Source: Apostichopus parvimensis (lineage: Eukaryota > Echinodermata > Holothuroidea > Aspidochirotida > Stichopodidae). Taken from it: a stretch of DNA of 29,373 nucleotides. Both the position numbers and the translations under genes were made by a program. Positions 22,101-29,373 of this stretch are shown in pieces (position 1 is the stretch's first letter; every line of letters starts with the position of its first letter). The notes beneath the pieces are model-generated. The model was given only the letters and a program-made list of their open reading frames with translations. It made no database searches and had not been told where the DNA came from. The stretch covers positions 13,854 to 43,226 of the forward strand of contig KN887363.1 of NCBI GenBank assembly GCA_000934455.1, given 5' to 3'.

Positions 22101-25100
22101 AGTTGGTGGACGAACCTGTAGTATTGAAGATAACGATAAACGTACACTTAATACTTGCAGAGCTATGTAATACGAGTAACAGTCAATTCATAGCTTTGGC
22201 GCAGGCGATGGCTCATGTCAGGGGTGGGGTGAGGGTGAGAATGGGCTTGGAGGTGATACAGAGGGAGGTATAATGTATAAGCATTGACATTTTTAGCAAA
22301 ATACTCCTAGTCTAAACTTATTCCATGTTTTTATTAAGATCTCAAACCTATCATTTGCTTTTTTAAGATATAAATTGACTAATTCTGCAGAGTTCCTGCT
22401 CAGTATGCAAAGGATATTCTGTTTTAGGGGGAAATTTATACTGGGTTGGGGAGCCCCGTTCACTACATCCACCCCACCGCCATCCCCAAACCCCCTTTGC
22501 CATATTAAACAATCTTGTCTAAACATCTGCAATCTGAAACATCTCAACCACCCCCCCCCCCCCACAACCAATATCCATTCTTACCCAAGATATACTCTAT
22601 TCTATTAGTATAACTTCTGTTGATATGCCAACAAATTTGAGTAACATCCTCCAAGAAATTTTAAACCCAAAAAATCTTGTCTAAACATCTGCTGTCTGAA
22701 ACATTTCAACCCCCCCCCCCTCCTCCCTCTTTCCTTTCTTACCCAAGATACACTCTTTTCATTTAGTATAACTTCTGTTGATATGTGCAAAAATTTGAGT
22801 AATCCCTCCAACAAAGTTCTAAACCGACAAAATTTCACGCTCTCTTTCATCCTTTTTTTCGGAAAATTGATCTCCTTAAACTTACTTGGAATTGTAAAAT
22901 AAGGACGTCATCCTTCAGGTAGCCCTCACTCGCCAGGAAGTCCAGTCGGAAGAAACGGTTATAGCCCCAACACTCGCCGACTTCAAAGTCGGAGGCAAAC
23001 TCTCGGACGATATTGCGGCTGTTATCGAGCGATCCTTGGTGGATCATTTCCACTCTGTACTCGTACCTGCCGATGGAGCAAATCATGATTATCCACAGAA
23101 CACAACAGAAATAATACGATGTTACATAAATAATAAATATAAAATATAATAAACATATAAATATAAATCATAAGTATGTGTTGTTAAACCTTAACAGAAG
23201 AATGTCTGCTCTCATCAAAGATATTATGAAAATTGGATTGCTTTTGGTAAAACAAAACACTTTGGAAATATGAATGCCTTGTTAGAAGACAATAGAAATG
23301 TTATTGTTTCTCTATGTACAGTTGTGCACCACATGAAACATAAAATCACAGTGTAATAATACTATAATAATATGAACTTCCGTGCTTTATTACAAAACAA
23401 GGGGGAAATGATTACTTTAATATAGGACAATTTTTTTTTACTTTTTAATTTATTTGTCATAACATATTGGGATTGAGGTAATCCGAGAGAATTATGTAAA
23501 AACAATAGAGATATCATTGCTTCATGTAAGACCGACTGCTAGACGGTATCGCAGCACATTCGCATCACAGGTTTAACCTACTTTTTGTTTGAAATATTGT
23601 ATATTGTTTTAATTTGTGAAAAGTAAATCAGAAAAAAGAAAACTGACCATTACATTATAAATGAATTTTGAGTGAGCAATGACATTAGTGGCTAGAATGG
23701 TATTGCGCTTCATCAGAACTCCAAGACACATGTACTGCAAACTGAGCTATCTAAAGACCACTTTGAACCTATGTTTCAGAAACAACAAATTTTTGGTTGA
23801 TTTTGTTTATGCAAGGTAGGTTAGATTCATGCAAGTAGAATGACACTTACTTTGATGTCTCTGGAAAACCGGAAGTTAATTCCAGAAATACCGACAGGTA
23901 ATTTCCTCTCACTACACCATTACCGTCCTGAAAGAATATTAAAAGAGGGTCGACATAATAAATGGCTATGAAATAGATTATTCAAATATAAAAACCTGTG
24001 CCAATGAAAATATGGTTATGGTGCAGATCTTTCTTGAGAGCAGAAAATTTTATACTGTTTTGAAGAGTGTGATCATGAAAGAAAGCAGTGAAATATGAAA
24101 ATTTGAATGAATCAAACAAGCAGAGGGATATGGTTATCTAAATGAATCTAACGAGACATGGGATATGGTTATTTGAATGGCTCTAATGAGCTGTGGGATA
24201 TGGTTAGTTGAATGAATCTAAATGAGAATTGGGATATTGTTATTTGAATGAATGTAACCAGACATGAGATATGGTGATATGAATAATCAAATCAATAATG
24301 AATCGAACGAGCAGTGGGATATTGTTATTTGAATGCATCCAACGAGAATTAGGATATGGTTATTTGAATGAATCTATATGGAATTGGGATATGGTTACTT
24401 GAATTAATTTATCGAGCACTGGATATGGTTATTTGAATGAATCCACCAAGAATTGGGATATGGTTTATTGAATGAATCTAAAGGAGAATTGTGATATGGT
24501 CGTTTGAATGAATCTAAACGAGAATTGGGATATGGTTACTTGAATTAATTTATAGAGCAGTGGGATATGGTTATTTGAATGAATCCAACAAGAATTGGGA
24601 TATGGTTATTTGAATGAATCTAAACGAAAATTGGAATATGGTTAATTGAATTAATTTATCGAGCAGTGGGATATGGTTATTTGAATGAATCCAACAAGAA
24701 TTAGGATATGGTTATTTGAATGAATCTAACAGGATTGGGATATGGTTTGTTTTGAATGAATCCAAAAAGAATTGGGATATGGTTATTTGAATGAACCCAA
24801 CGAGAATTGGGAAATGGTTATTGGAACGCATGTAACCCAGACATGAGATATGGTTATGAATTAATCAAATCAATATTTGGGATATGGTTATTTGAATGCA
24901 TGTAGGATGCAATCTAATATGGTTGTGTAAAGCAAACAATTCCTTTGACGAAGCAGGGCTCATTGAACTGCAAACTCAAACAGCTGCTATTAAAAGTGAG
25001 AACCTCCAACTCACCGGATAAACTTTCAGCCTCCAAGTCAACCCTGTTACATGCAATGGAGGACTGTAAACAGCTTCTGCTTTTATCTGCAGCGCACTGA

Positions 25101-28100
25101 AAGAAAAAATATGAAACGCTATCGATGGTGACGAGTGAAATACTGCGAGGATCCAGAACAGTCATTAAACTTACTGCATAGAAAGATCTTCTATTGAGCA
25201 AGATTACAGCACTTATTAAATGCATCCTACTCCACACAATGATGCCATCCCAAACTTCCACCCACCATCCCAAACCCCCCCCCCCTTCCCTAAGCTCCTT
25301 CAGCTGATTAAATCAGTGATAAACATGCCTGTCTGCGTCAAGGGGTTTAATCTTCAAACTTATCAAGCCACATGACTATAAAAAAAAAAAAGTTCTTACC
25401 TGAAGTTAGTTATGACAAATCTGCTGTTATCATATGCAGGCACCAGTTCACTAAAGAGAACAAAAAAGCACATATTAACATATTAAGCGCATGTACTCTT
25501 TCTCAGATGTTATCCCCTTTAACAGTTCTTTTACCCTTCCTTGGGTGTTATCCCCTATATCACAGTCTGTTTACCCTACCTCTCTGATGATATCCTCTTA
25601 GTCGGTTCTTAAACCTCCTCAGAAGTTATCCTCTTTATAAGATGTTATCCCCTTTATCAGATGTTATCCCCTTTATCAGATGTTATCCCCTTTATCAGAT
25701 GTTATCCCCTTCATCAGATGTTATCCCCTTCATCAGATGTTATCCCCTTTATCAGATGTTATCCCCTTTATCAGATGTTATCCCCTCTCTCAGCTATACT
25801 CCCACTTCTGAGAAGTTACCCCATTCTCAGCTGCTGCATCCCTCCTCATCTGCTATACCGTTCTTTGTTCTCCTAACCATCTTTTCCGAAGAACACTCCC
25901 TCTCGAGCAACTATCCCAAATTATCATATGCAATCACCGTCTTAATCTATGACCATCTCCTTACAATTCTGTTCTCCGAACTTGAACGATGGGAAAAGTT
26001 ACGTTATAAGCAGCCGATACAAAGAGTAAATTAGTAAACGATCATCCTATGCTTGATATCCTTTTGGGAAACGACAAAGATTATGTCTGACCTTCGGGTC
26101 GCATTTACCAGAATGTCGTCTTACCTGGTGAAGTCGGCCGGGACAGGAGCGGAGACGACTGATGCCATCGGTTGACGATGAACTCTTGAAAACATCTGCC
26201 GGAACTGACCGCTCATACTGATCAGATCGCTTTTGGATATCTCGCTGACTTTAGTCTCGACTTCGTGAATTAACTGTTCCAGTAGATCCTTCTGTTGCAT
26301 CAACTGATTCTTTTGGCCTTCAAAACCAATCAAGATGAGAAAACAGATAATATAATTAAAGAAAATTCCTCTCTTTTTTTTAATTTATTTTTCATTTTTA
26401 GCTTTTAATGCACTTGTGAATAATTTGAGTGGTTCATTAATGGGTGGCATAAGGCAAAAAAAAACTGGTTATGATATTTCATGGATGATTAAAACCCATT
26501 GCTATTAGTCCCAGTAGTATTTCTATACCAGTTTCAGTTACCTTAAAACATCTAAATTTCATCCATTAAAGTGGCTGAAATACTAAGTCTAACAAACAGA
26601 TCATAAAGGTAACTTTCTCCATTGCAACACAAACACTACTAGTGCTCATTTTTTGGTTCTTCGTTTTGACTACAATATATGAACTTCAATTCTGCCTGAA
26701 GTCACCATTTAAGTTTTCAAGAATAGCACAAAATTGAGCTTTACCAAACCATTTAGAAACATTTAAGAAGGAAATTGTCTGCATTGGGTTACAAAAATCT
26801 TGCAAAAGGTGATAAAGCAAGCAAGATAAAGGCATGAATTTAACAATTATAATGTGGTCATGTTATGAGACCATAAGGCAATCCAAACAACCAGCTAGAT
26901 TGCTGATTTTGTGCCTTGAGTGAAGAAGTTTCTGTGTTTGTTTTGCTGTACGAGAAATATCACAAAGTATATCTGAAATCACCTCTACAAATAAAATTGA
27001 AAACATTGACAAATAACCCAGCAAAAGAAACCAGCCATGAAGTTAAACGTTTGGGATAATATGATTCTTGTTTGCTGCCATGTCATGTTTATCCAGCCAT
27101 TTCTTCACTGAAGATATCATTTTCATCAATAATGTTACTACCTCACTTTTCTGTATGCTTTTTTGAAGCATCAAACTTTAGCATCATACCTGCATAAAAC
27201 CACAACTTACAAACATAAACATGTAGAGCGCTTGGATAGTATGATATATAGACATACCCATTAAGGTTAATAATTTACTCTTGAGTTGAGTCTCTAGCCT
27301 TCCAATCATCATCTCCACCGCATTCTTAATCTCTCTCACTCTCTCCTCTTTGGCATTGCGAACACTGTCGACATTCTTGTCCTGAAAATGAATACAGTTA
27401 ACTCTTTCAGGCCAATTCATACTCACTTATATATATATATCACGACTGGTGCTCAGAGATATGACGAACCACATATGGTATAAACATCTTCATTGCTATA
27501 TTTGTAACATATATGGTTTTGTTACACCTATCGCCTGCGTTATATATTGAGAGTAATTATGAACTGGCCTTTAATAGCCTTGTTTGAAGATTTGCAAATT
27601 GCCAAATAGGACATGTTTTGTTTTCATGACATATGTGTGAAAGAGCAAAAATTTGCATGTACATAGCTAGGCTTGAAAATATTTTCCAAAAGAACCAAAC
27701 AACTTTCATATAAAAACAAAGGATCTATTTATATCCCTAATACACAGATTGACCTGTGAATCTTGGCAATGCTATCATATGGCTATGCCAAAAGAATGTA
27801 AAAAACACACAAGAGGCAATTACAGTAACAGGATGCCAGCATGACTGTAAACGATACTGCAGTTACACGAACCAAAAGGAAACAGATGTCATTCTATCCT
27901 GCCATTCTATTTAATTCCATCGAACGTGATATTCCTCAGAACTACATTAAAGGAGGAACTCCCACAGAGCTAAGCCCCACCAAAAAAGGAACAATATTTG
28001 GAAGATACCATCGGTTAAAATGCATGTCAGGGCTTATCATATACACAGAGTGCGATCTTTAAGTGCCAAGAGGACTTGGAAGTCAAATAGCATTCCCTTT

Positions 28101-28584
28101 GTTCATTTTTCTTTTCTTTTCTGTTTGTCACATTTTCATTGTTAAACCCACAAGCGCAATACCAGAGATATGTTGTTTCCAAACTTCAGTACTTTGGCAT
28201 TATCTTTTCTTTTAGCCTACATCTACCAAATAAAATATACAACAATAAACAACTTGTATGATTCCTCACCAAATCTCATTTCCTCCCTCCTCTTCCCCCA
28301 CCCCTTCCCCCTACCCCCACAAAAACCATCTGTCAAACATGGTGTTTAGGCTACTGCCTTACAAATGGTCATTTTGGCTCAGTGTTTCTTCAAGCTATAT
28401 TGTTGAGATCTAATTTTCATTTTCATTTATTTATTTATATCCTAGTGTTTTGACTCACTATTTCTTGGTCCAGGCTGATGAGTTCTCTTAGTTGTCTTTT
28501 CAAGGCTTCCATTTCATCTTTAACTTGAGATGCATGATGGTTATAGATCTCGTCCAATGGTTTAAAGGTATGTTTCTCATGTTG
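13087..28584 (-). CDS. TRIM37: E3 ubiquitin ligase TRIM37, 3' 19 exons (5'-partial gene)
   Basis: The family is a RING/B-box/coiled-coil/MATH ubiquitin ligase associated with peroxisomes and centrosomes. In vertebrates it limits centriole-protein assembly, ubiquitinates PEX5 and histone H2A, and is mutated in mulibrey nanism. The 19 exons, numbered from the right edge, are 28584-28459, 27381-27258, 26317-26125, 25450-25400, 25096-25015, 23927-23851, 23066-22886, 22115-22008, 20895-20844, 20476-20355, 19834-19707, 18856-18791, 18623-18337, 17687-17472, 16064-15909, 15244-15121, 14532-14492, 14118-14023 and 13178-13087. They sum to 2,322 nt (773 codons plus TGA) with consistent phases. In visible numbering, residues 1-145 are the coiled-coil, about 149-280 the MATH domain, and about 280-773 a Ser/Glu/Lys-rich, mostly disordered tail. 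Human TRIM37 has 964 residues. RING and B-box exons lie outside the window, so E3 activity cannot be checked here. Confidence 0.95.
13919..13947 (+). repeat. G-run cluster in TRIM37 intron 18
   Basis: Five runs of three or more G occur within 30 bp on the plus strand, which is the template strand of TRIM37. The spacing satisfies a G-quadruplex pattern. No function is implied beyond the potential to fold. Confidence 0.6.
14023..14118 (-). CDS. TRIM37: TRIM37 exon 18
   Basis: The acceptor is CTTTTCCAG and the donor GTAGGA. It reads [20 protein letters not shown] and then [12 protein letters not shown], acidic and serine-rich with several casein-kinase-2-like SDD/SDDE sites. Human TRIM37 has a comparable acidic Ser/Asp stretch near its end (SSDSDIE), so position and composition match more than sequence. 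A 37-bp copy of its 5' part lies at 14,222-14,258 in the upstream intron. It enters and leaves in phase 1, so skipping it would keep the frame. Confidence 0.85.
14222..14258 (-). pseudogene. Partial duplicate of TRIM37 exon 18
   Basis: 35 of 37 bases match 14,084-14,120, the first part of exon 18 plus its AG. On the minus strand an AG precedes GTTCC, and the frame reads [11 protein letters not shown], then runs on as non-homologous codons to a stop about 60 bp later. No usable donor follows, so it looks like a decayed or truncated exon copy. Inclusion in transcripts cannot be excluded. Confidence 0.75.
14325..14365 (+). repeat. G-run cluster in TRIM37 intron 17
   Basis: Seven or so runs of 2-6 G occur in 41 bp on the template strand (ggaggagggggtggggtggg and onward). 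This is a strong G-quadruplex candidate, about 65 bp upstream, in transcript order, of the duplicated exon-18 fragment. Confidence 0.65.
14492..14532 (-). CDS. TRIM37: TRIM37 exon 17 (41-nt microexon-like)
   Basis: The acceptor is TCTCTTTCAG and the donor GTGAGT. It encodes [13 protein letters not shown], with split codons on both sides (phase 2 in, phase 1 out). Small, basic and Ser-containing; no domain. Phase agreement with both neighbours is the main support. Confidence 0.8.
14783..14816 (+). repeat. G-run cluster in TRIM37 intron 16
   Basis: The pattern gaggtggggg-aggggtgggg-gaggggtggg-gaaggg gives at least five runs of four or more G on the template strand. It is a canonical G-quadruplex candidate inside the intron at 14,533-15,120. 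Confidence 0.65.
15121..15244 (-). CDS. TRIM37: TRIM37 exon 16
   Basis: The acceptor is TTGCTACAG and the donor GTTTGT (weaker). It reads [20 protein letters not shown] and then [20 protein letters not shown]. Acidic and Ser/Thr-rich, no domain; phase 1 in, phase 2 out. I cannot align it confidently with human TRIM37. Confidence 0.8.
15398..15592 (+). mobile_element. Fold-back element copy 3 (in TRIM37 intron 15)
   Basis: It shows the lead block (aaaataaaataaaactgtta, tgcttatccactagagagcc) and the left arm through gatcttcttcaaaggccaaa. The right arm is mostly lost; only a short ttaacttacttttacac end remains near 15,577-15,592. It is therefore a truncated or internally rearranged copy of the 6.3-kb family. 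Confidence 0.7.
15909..16064 (-). CDS. TRIM37: TRIM37 exon 15
   Basis: The acceptor is TCATTTAACAG and the donor GTCTGT (weak). It reads [20 protein letters not shown], then [20 protein letters not shown] and an acidic [12 protein letters not shown] end. Phase 1 on both sides, so it could be skipped without a frameshift. A G-rich run (15,773-15,790) lies in the intron just downstream in transcript order. Confidence 0.85.
16065..17471 (-). other. TRIM37 intron 14, about 1.4 kb
   Basis: The intron holds AT-rich sequence and a poly-C run at about 17,395-17,411 close to the exon-14 donor. I saw no further exon; because both flanking exons are in phase 1, an unseen cassette exon of length divisible by three is possible. 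Confidence 0.6.
17472..17687 (-). CDS. TRIM37: TRIM37 exon 14
   Basis: The acceptor is TTGCTGTCAAG and the donor GTAAGC. It begins [20 protein letters not shown], then [17 protein letters not shown], and ends in an Ala/Ser-rich run ([14 protein letters not shown]). The [11 protein letters not shown] stretch parallels human TRIM37 DLKMLKRLKTQM, and the preceding basic Lys/Arg/Asp run parallels human RKDKDQRKQQ. This anchors the order of the tail exons. Phase 1 in and out. Confidence 0.9.
17895..18397. repeat. Threefold tandem array (about 167-172 bp) containing the 3' end of TRIM37 exon 13
   Basis: Units start near 17,895, 18,062 and 18,234. Each has a pyrimidine-rich part (ccatccacaactgccatccc) and an exon-derived part. 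Only the right-hand unit is the functional exon end. In the middle unit the exon segment is still open on the minus strand ([20 protein letters not shown]) with a weaker donor, GTAAAA in place of GTAAGA. The left unit has diverged more, with loss of the GMASDV segment. Plus-strand ORFs here are by-products of the repeat. Confidence 0.85.
18337..18623 (-). CDS. TRIM37: TRIM37 exon 13 (largest tail exon)
   Basis: The acceptor is TTTTTGTTAG and the preferred donor GTAAGA at 18,336; an alternative GTAAAA donor lies at 18,348. It starts [20 protein letters not shown], is Ser/Asp-rich in the middle, and ends [20 protein letters not shown] followed by [14 protein letters not shown]. The helix [10 protein letters not shown] then Pro-rich PRPPP matches human TRIM37 LIHLLDLKDR followed by LQPRPPA, a conserved tail island. 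Its last part is the right-hand unit of a threefold tandem array, so nearby copies could compete as donors. Confidence 0.92.
18791..18856 (-). CDS. TRIM37: TRIM37 exon 12 (boundary uncertain)
   Basis: It encodes [20 protein letters not shown] plus one codon and a donor GTAATC. The phase requires the acceptor CTCCGCAG at 18,858-18,857. That site lacks a good pyrimidine tract; an acceptor further upstream (TTGTTAAG) looks tempting but would create an in-frame stop after exon 11. The vertebrate segment at this place, after ENDIDEETM, is acidic and not similar. The exon may be lineage-specific, or an intermediate exon may have been missed in 18,857-19,706. Confidence 0.6.
19598..19676. repeat. 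A/T-only low-complexity tract
   Basis: Nearly 80 bp of runs of a and t with only an occasional g, self-complementary in places, lie 30 bp inside intron 11 from the exon-11 donor. It could form local hairpins in DNA or RNA. Confidence 0.7.
19707..19834 (-). CDS. TRIM37: TRIM37 exon 11 (polyserine and ENDIDEE island)
   Basis: The acceptor is AATCTTTCAG and the donor GTGAGT. It begins SED followed by eleven consecutive Ser, then [19 protein letters not shown], and ends [10 protein letters not shown]. Human TRIM37 has a Ser-rich stretch followed by EENDIDEETM, so this island is clearly homologous. The serine run is encoded by TCC/TCT/AGC triplets and could vary in length between individuals. Confidence 0.93.
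20355..20476 (-). CDS. TRIM37: TRIM37 exon 10
   Basis: The acceptor is AAATTTTAG and the donor GTAAGT. It reads [20 protein letters not shown] and then [20 protein letters not shown]. It lies between the end of the MATH-linker helix and the polyserine exon, where human TRIM37 has a longer acidic segment. Phase 1 in, phase 0 out. Confidence 0.85.
20844..20895 (-). CDS. TRIM37: TRIM37 exon 9
   Basis: The acceptor is CATTTTTCAG and the donor GTATGT. It encodes [17 protein letters not shown]. Human TRIM37 has [18 protein letters not shown] at the same place, so the first eight residues are identical; this closes the helix that follows the MATH domain. Confidence 0.95.
20896..22007 (-). other. 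TRIM37 intron 8, about 1.1 kb
   Basis: The intron contains G-rich low-complexity runs on the plus strand near 21,339-21,360 and 21,578-21,640 and no other recognisable exon. Confidence 0.6.
22008..22115 (-). CDS. TRIM37: TRIM37 exon 8 (end of MATH domain and following helix)
   Basis: Exactly 36 codons, phase 0 at both ends, with a GTAAGG donor. It begins [20 protein letters not shown] and continues [16 protein letters not shown]. The human equivalent is [21 protein letters not shown], giving close identity across the exon. The helix after RDQ is part of the conserved region linking MATH to the tail. Confidence 0.97.
22511..22834. repeat. 162-bp tandem duplication in TRIM37 intron 7
   Basis: The first copy starts at 22,511 and the second at 22,673, both with aatcttgtctaaacatctgc. 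Each contains a poly-C run, then cttacccaagatacactct-like and gtataacttctgttgatatg blocks. The poly-C lengths differ, typical of slippage. Non-coding. Confidence 0.85.
22886..23066 (-). CDS. TRIM37: TRIM37 exon 7 (MATH domain core)
   Basis: The acceptor is CATCGGCAG and the donor GTAAGT. It begins [20 protein letters not shown], then [19 protein letters not shown] and [20 protein letters not shown]. Human TRIM37 shares YEYRVEM and an unbroken [19 protein letters not shown], the most diagnostic match in the window. This is the substrate-binding face of the TRAF-like beta sandwich. The human NPQN insertion after GYL is absent (GYLKDDVLI). Confidence 0.98.
23851..23927 (-). CDS. TRIM37: TRIM37 exon 6 (MATH domain)
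   Basis: The acceptor is ATTCTTTCAG and the donor GTAAGT. It encodes [20 protein letters not shown] followed by FPETSK. The human version is [26 protein letters not shown], so nearly every residue matches. [16 protein letters not shown] is the typical MATH beta-strand pair. Confidence 0.98.
24117..24930. repeat. 35-bp minisatellite, about 23 units, in TRIM37 intron 5
   Basis: The unit reads gggatatggttatttgaatg followed by aatctaacgagaatt. Spacing of gatatgg is 34-36 bp for most of the array, with one disturbed region near 24,270-24,310. Units differ at many sites, so the array is old or mosaic rather than freshly expanded. It occupies most of the intron and ends about 85 bp from exon 5. Confidence 0.9.
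25015..25096 (-). CDS. TRIM37: TRIM37 exon 5 (MATH domain)
   Basis: The acceptor is TTTCTTTCAG and the donor GTGAGT. It reads [20 protein letters not shown] then WRLKVYP. Human has [33 protein letters not shown] and WRLKVYP are identical and typical of MATH domains. Confidence 0.97.
25400..25450 (-). CDS. TRIM37: TRIM37 exon 4 (start of MATH domain)
   Basis: A 51-nt exon with acceptor CTCTTTAG and donor GTAAGA, split codons at both ends in phase 2. It encodes [16 protein letters not shown]; human is ELVPSYDSATFVLENF. This marks the first strand of the MATH domain. Confidence 0.95.
25641..25792. repeat. 19-bp tandem array, 8 units, in TRIM37 intron 3
   Basis: Eight head-to-tail units of gatgttatcccctttatca (19 bp), nearly identical, with tcatca or ctctca variants. 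Diverged unit-like strings extend left to about 25,500. Since 19 is not a multiple of three, each plus-strand frame cycles through all frames of the unit, and all are stop-free, giving the artefactual peptide repeat [17 protein letters not shown]. Confidence 0.93.
26125..26317 (-). CDS. TRIM37: TRIM37 exon 3 (coiled-coil end and linker to MATH)
   Basis: The acceptor is GGTTTTGAAG and the donor GTAAGA; phase 1 in, phase 2 out. It reads [20 protein letters not shown], then [20 protein letters not shown], then [20 protein letters not shown] and DFT. The human exon has [20 protein letters not shown], a SKSELI match and VHRKPMASFVTTPVPPDFT. The heptad-like Leu spacing supports the coiled-coil used for oligomerisation. 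Confidence 0.96.
26318..27257 (-). other. TRIM37 intron 2, about 0.94 kb
   Basis: AT-rich sequence without repeats of note or recognisable exons. Confidence 0.6.
27258..27381 (-). CDS. TRIM37: TRIM37 exon 2 (coiled-coil)
   Basis: The acceptor is CATTTTCAG and the donor GTATGT. It reads [20 protein letters not shown], then [20 protein letters not shown] and M. The human counterpart is [24 protein letters not shown] and onward, with only conservative changes. This is the core TRIM coiled-coil. Confidence 0.97.
27382..28458 (-). other. TRIM37 intron 1 (as numbered here), about 1.1 kb
   Basis: Non-coding. It has a short (ta)n run near 27,427-27,439 and a pyrimidine-rich, C-run stretch at 28,280-28,320. 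The 73-codon plus-strand ORF at 27,841-28,062 lies inside the intron and matches no family I know. Confidence 0.6.
28459..28584 (-). CDS. TRIM37: TRIM37 exon 1 in window (end of B-box and start of coiled-coil)
   Basis: 42 codons, acceptor TTCTTTAAAG, donor GTGAGT. It reads [20 protein letters not shown], then [20 protein letters not shown] and EI. Human has [20 protein letters not shown] followed by [30 protein letters not shown] is the tail of the B-box, including its last His ligand. The exon begins in phase 0, so earlier exons carrying the start codon, RING and most of the B-box must lie to the right of the window. Confidence 0.95.
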
Positions 28585-29373
28585 CTTTAAAGAAAATATG
28601 AAAATAACGTCAACAAATTGTACACAAAAAACAAAGAGTGCAAAGTTATTTTAGTCAAAAGCAAACCAACATATCAATAAATCTAGTAAGGTAGAAATTG
28701 AAGGCCTAAAGCCAGCTGCACACTGCCCAGACTGAACGTGATTTCTTTCCCAACATGAAACCTAGTGTATAGTCGTCTATGTTCCACGTGCTTAAGACTA
28801 AGACTGATAAAGATTTTGCCAATTTTGCATCAAAATAAAATTAATTCAGTGCAACTCCAACATGTATAATTTTCAAAGCTGGCAGTTGGCAGTGCGTGGC
28901 AGTTCCCCAAAACAACCTAGTTTCAACAATTGCAACCATTATACAGGGAACTAATTTTGTCATGTGACCTAAACGAGCACCTGACGTTAACATAAAACAG
29001 TTGTTGTGTACGGTCAGTCATTCAGTGTACAATGGTCAGTTTGTCTGCAATGGGTAATGATGACCATCGAGACGTACATCCTGATGATCGAATTGAATCA
29101 AGCTGTGTTCAGTAGGGACATTGCGTTGCTGGCTTAAAAGCACATTTAATGCAGTCAAAGAAAACTTTTCAAAATTTTCTTTTCATTTCACTATCTTTAA
29201 TTTGCAAGTAGACCCTTTACGTTTGCATTTCAAAATTTGATTTCATCAGGCACGTAGGGGCATTGGGGCTCCTTTAAGGTACAAATGCACCTTCCATGCT
29301 TGGACTCTAAATTGGCTGTATAAATGCAGAAATATAGCAATGATACTATTGTTTTATCAGCAACACCCTCATG
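28585..29373 (-). other. Upstream TRIM37 intron, partial
   Basis: No stretch resembling the RING or B-box cysteine/histidine patterns is visible on the minus strand, so this is intron up to the window edge. No repeat is evident. Confidence 0.6.

Noticed and set aside
22293..22850. Minus- and plus-strand ORFs around poly-C tracts
   Set aside because: They are artefacts of the 162-bp tandem duplication and glycine/proline codons in C/G runs within a TRIM37 intron.
25642..26034. 130-codon plus-strand ORF with a peptide repeat
   Set aside because: It is produced by a 19-bp array that is open in every frame; it lies within a TRIM37 intron and overlaps no homologous domain.

Overview
This is eukaryotic nuclear DNA. 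It is AT-rich, has long repeat-filled introns, GT/AG splice sites and frequent poly-C/poly-G tracts. The dominant gene is a TRIM37 orthologue on the minus strand. I reconstructed 19 consecutive exons, from about 28.58 kb down to a stop codon at 13,087. They encode the last 773 residues: the coiled-coil after the B-box, the MATH/TRAF domain and the long low-complexity C-terminal tail. The exons holding the start codon, RING finger and B-box lie beyond the right edge. All 18 splice junctions agree in phase (total 2,322 nt, a multiple of three), which is strong internal support. The MATH domain is very close to vertebrate TRIM37 as I remember it, while the tail matches only in short islands. A marine invertebrate deuterostome, most likely an echinoderm, fits the gene and the repeat style, but the phylum is an inference.

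Layout: 1-620 holds a near-perfect 38-bp palindrome and a tRNA-derived SINE with intact A and B boxes. 620-5,700 is mostly non-coding, with a five-unit 32-bp minisatellite followed by a 347-bp tandem duplication. 5,705-5,848 has a short plus-strand ORF that looks like the first exon of a THAP zinc-finger protein. 6,277-6,524 is the first of three copies of a fold-back repeat; the others are at 12.6-12.8 kb and 15.4-15.6 kb. 8,081-8,155 reads as the first coding exon, on the minus strand, of a gene I do not recognise. 8.2-13.0 kb is non-coding, with purine-rich tracts and another long inverted repeat at 11,249-11,501. 13,087-28,584 is the TRIM37 gene. 28,585-29,373 is intron or upstream sequence without a recognisable exon.

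The most interesting features are inside TRIM37. Two of its tail exons have been copied locally. The 3' end of exon 13, including its splice donor, sits in a threefold tandem array of about 170 bp at 17,895-18,397. The 5' part of exon 18, with its acceptor, is duplicated about 138 bp upstream in the intron. The introns also carry a minisatellite of about 23 copies of 35 bp (24.12-24.93 kb), an eight-copy 19-bp array that is open in all three frames (25.64-25.79 kb), a 162-bp tandem duplication and several G-run clusters. I found no CRISPR array, bacterial-type gene or viral gene.
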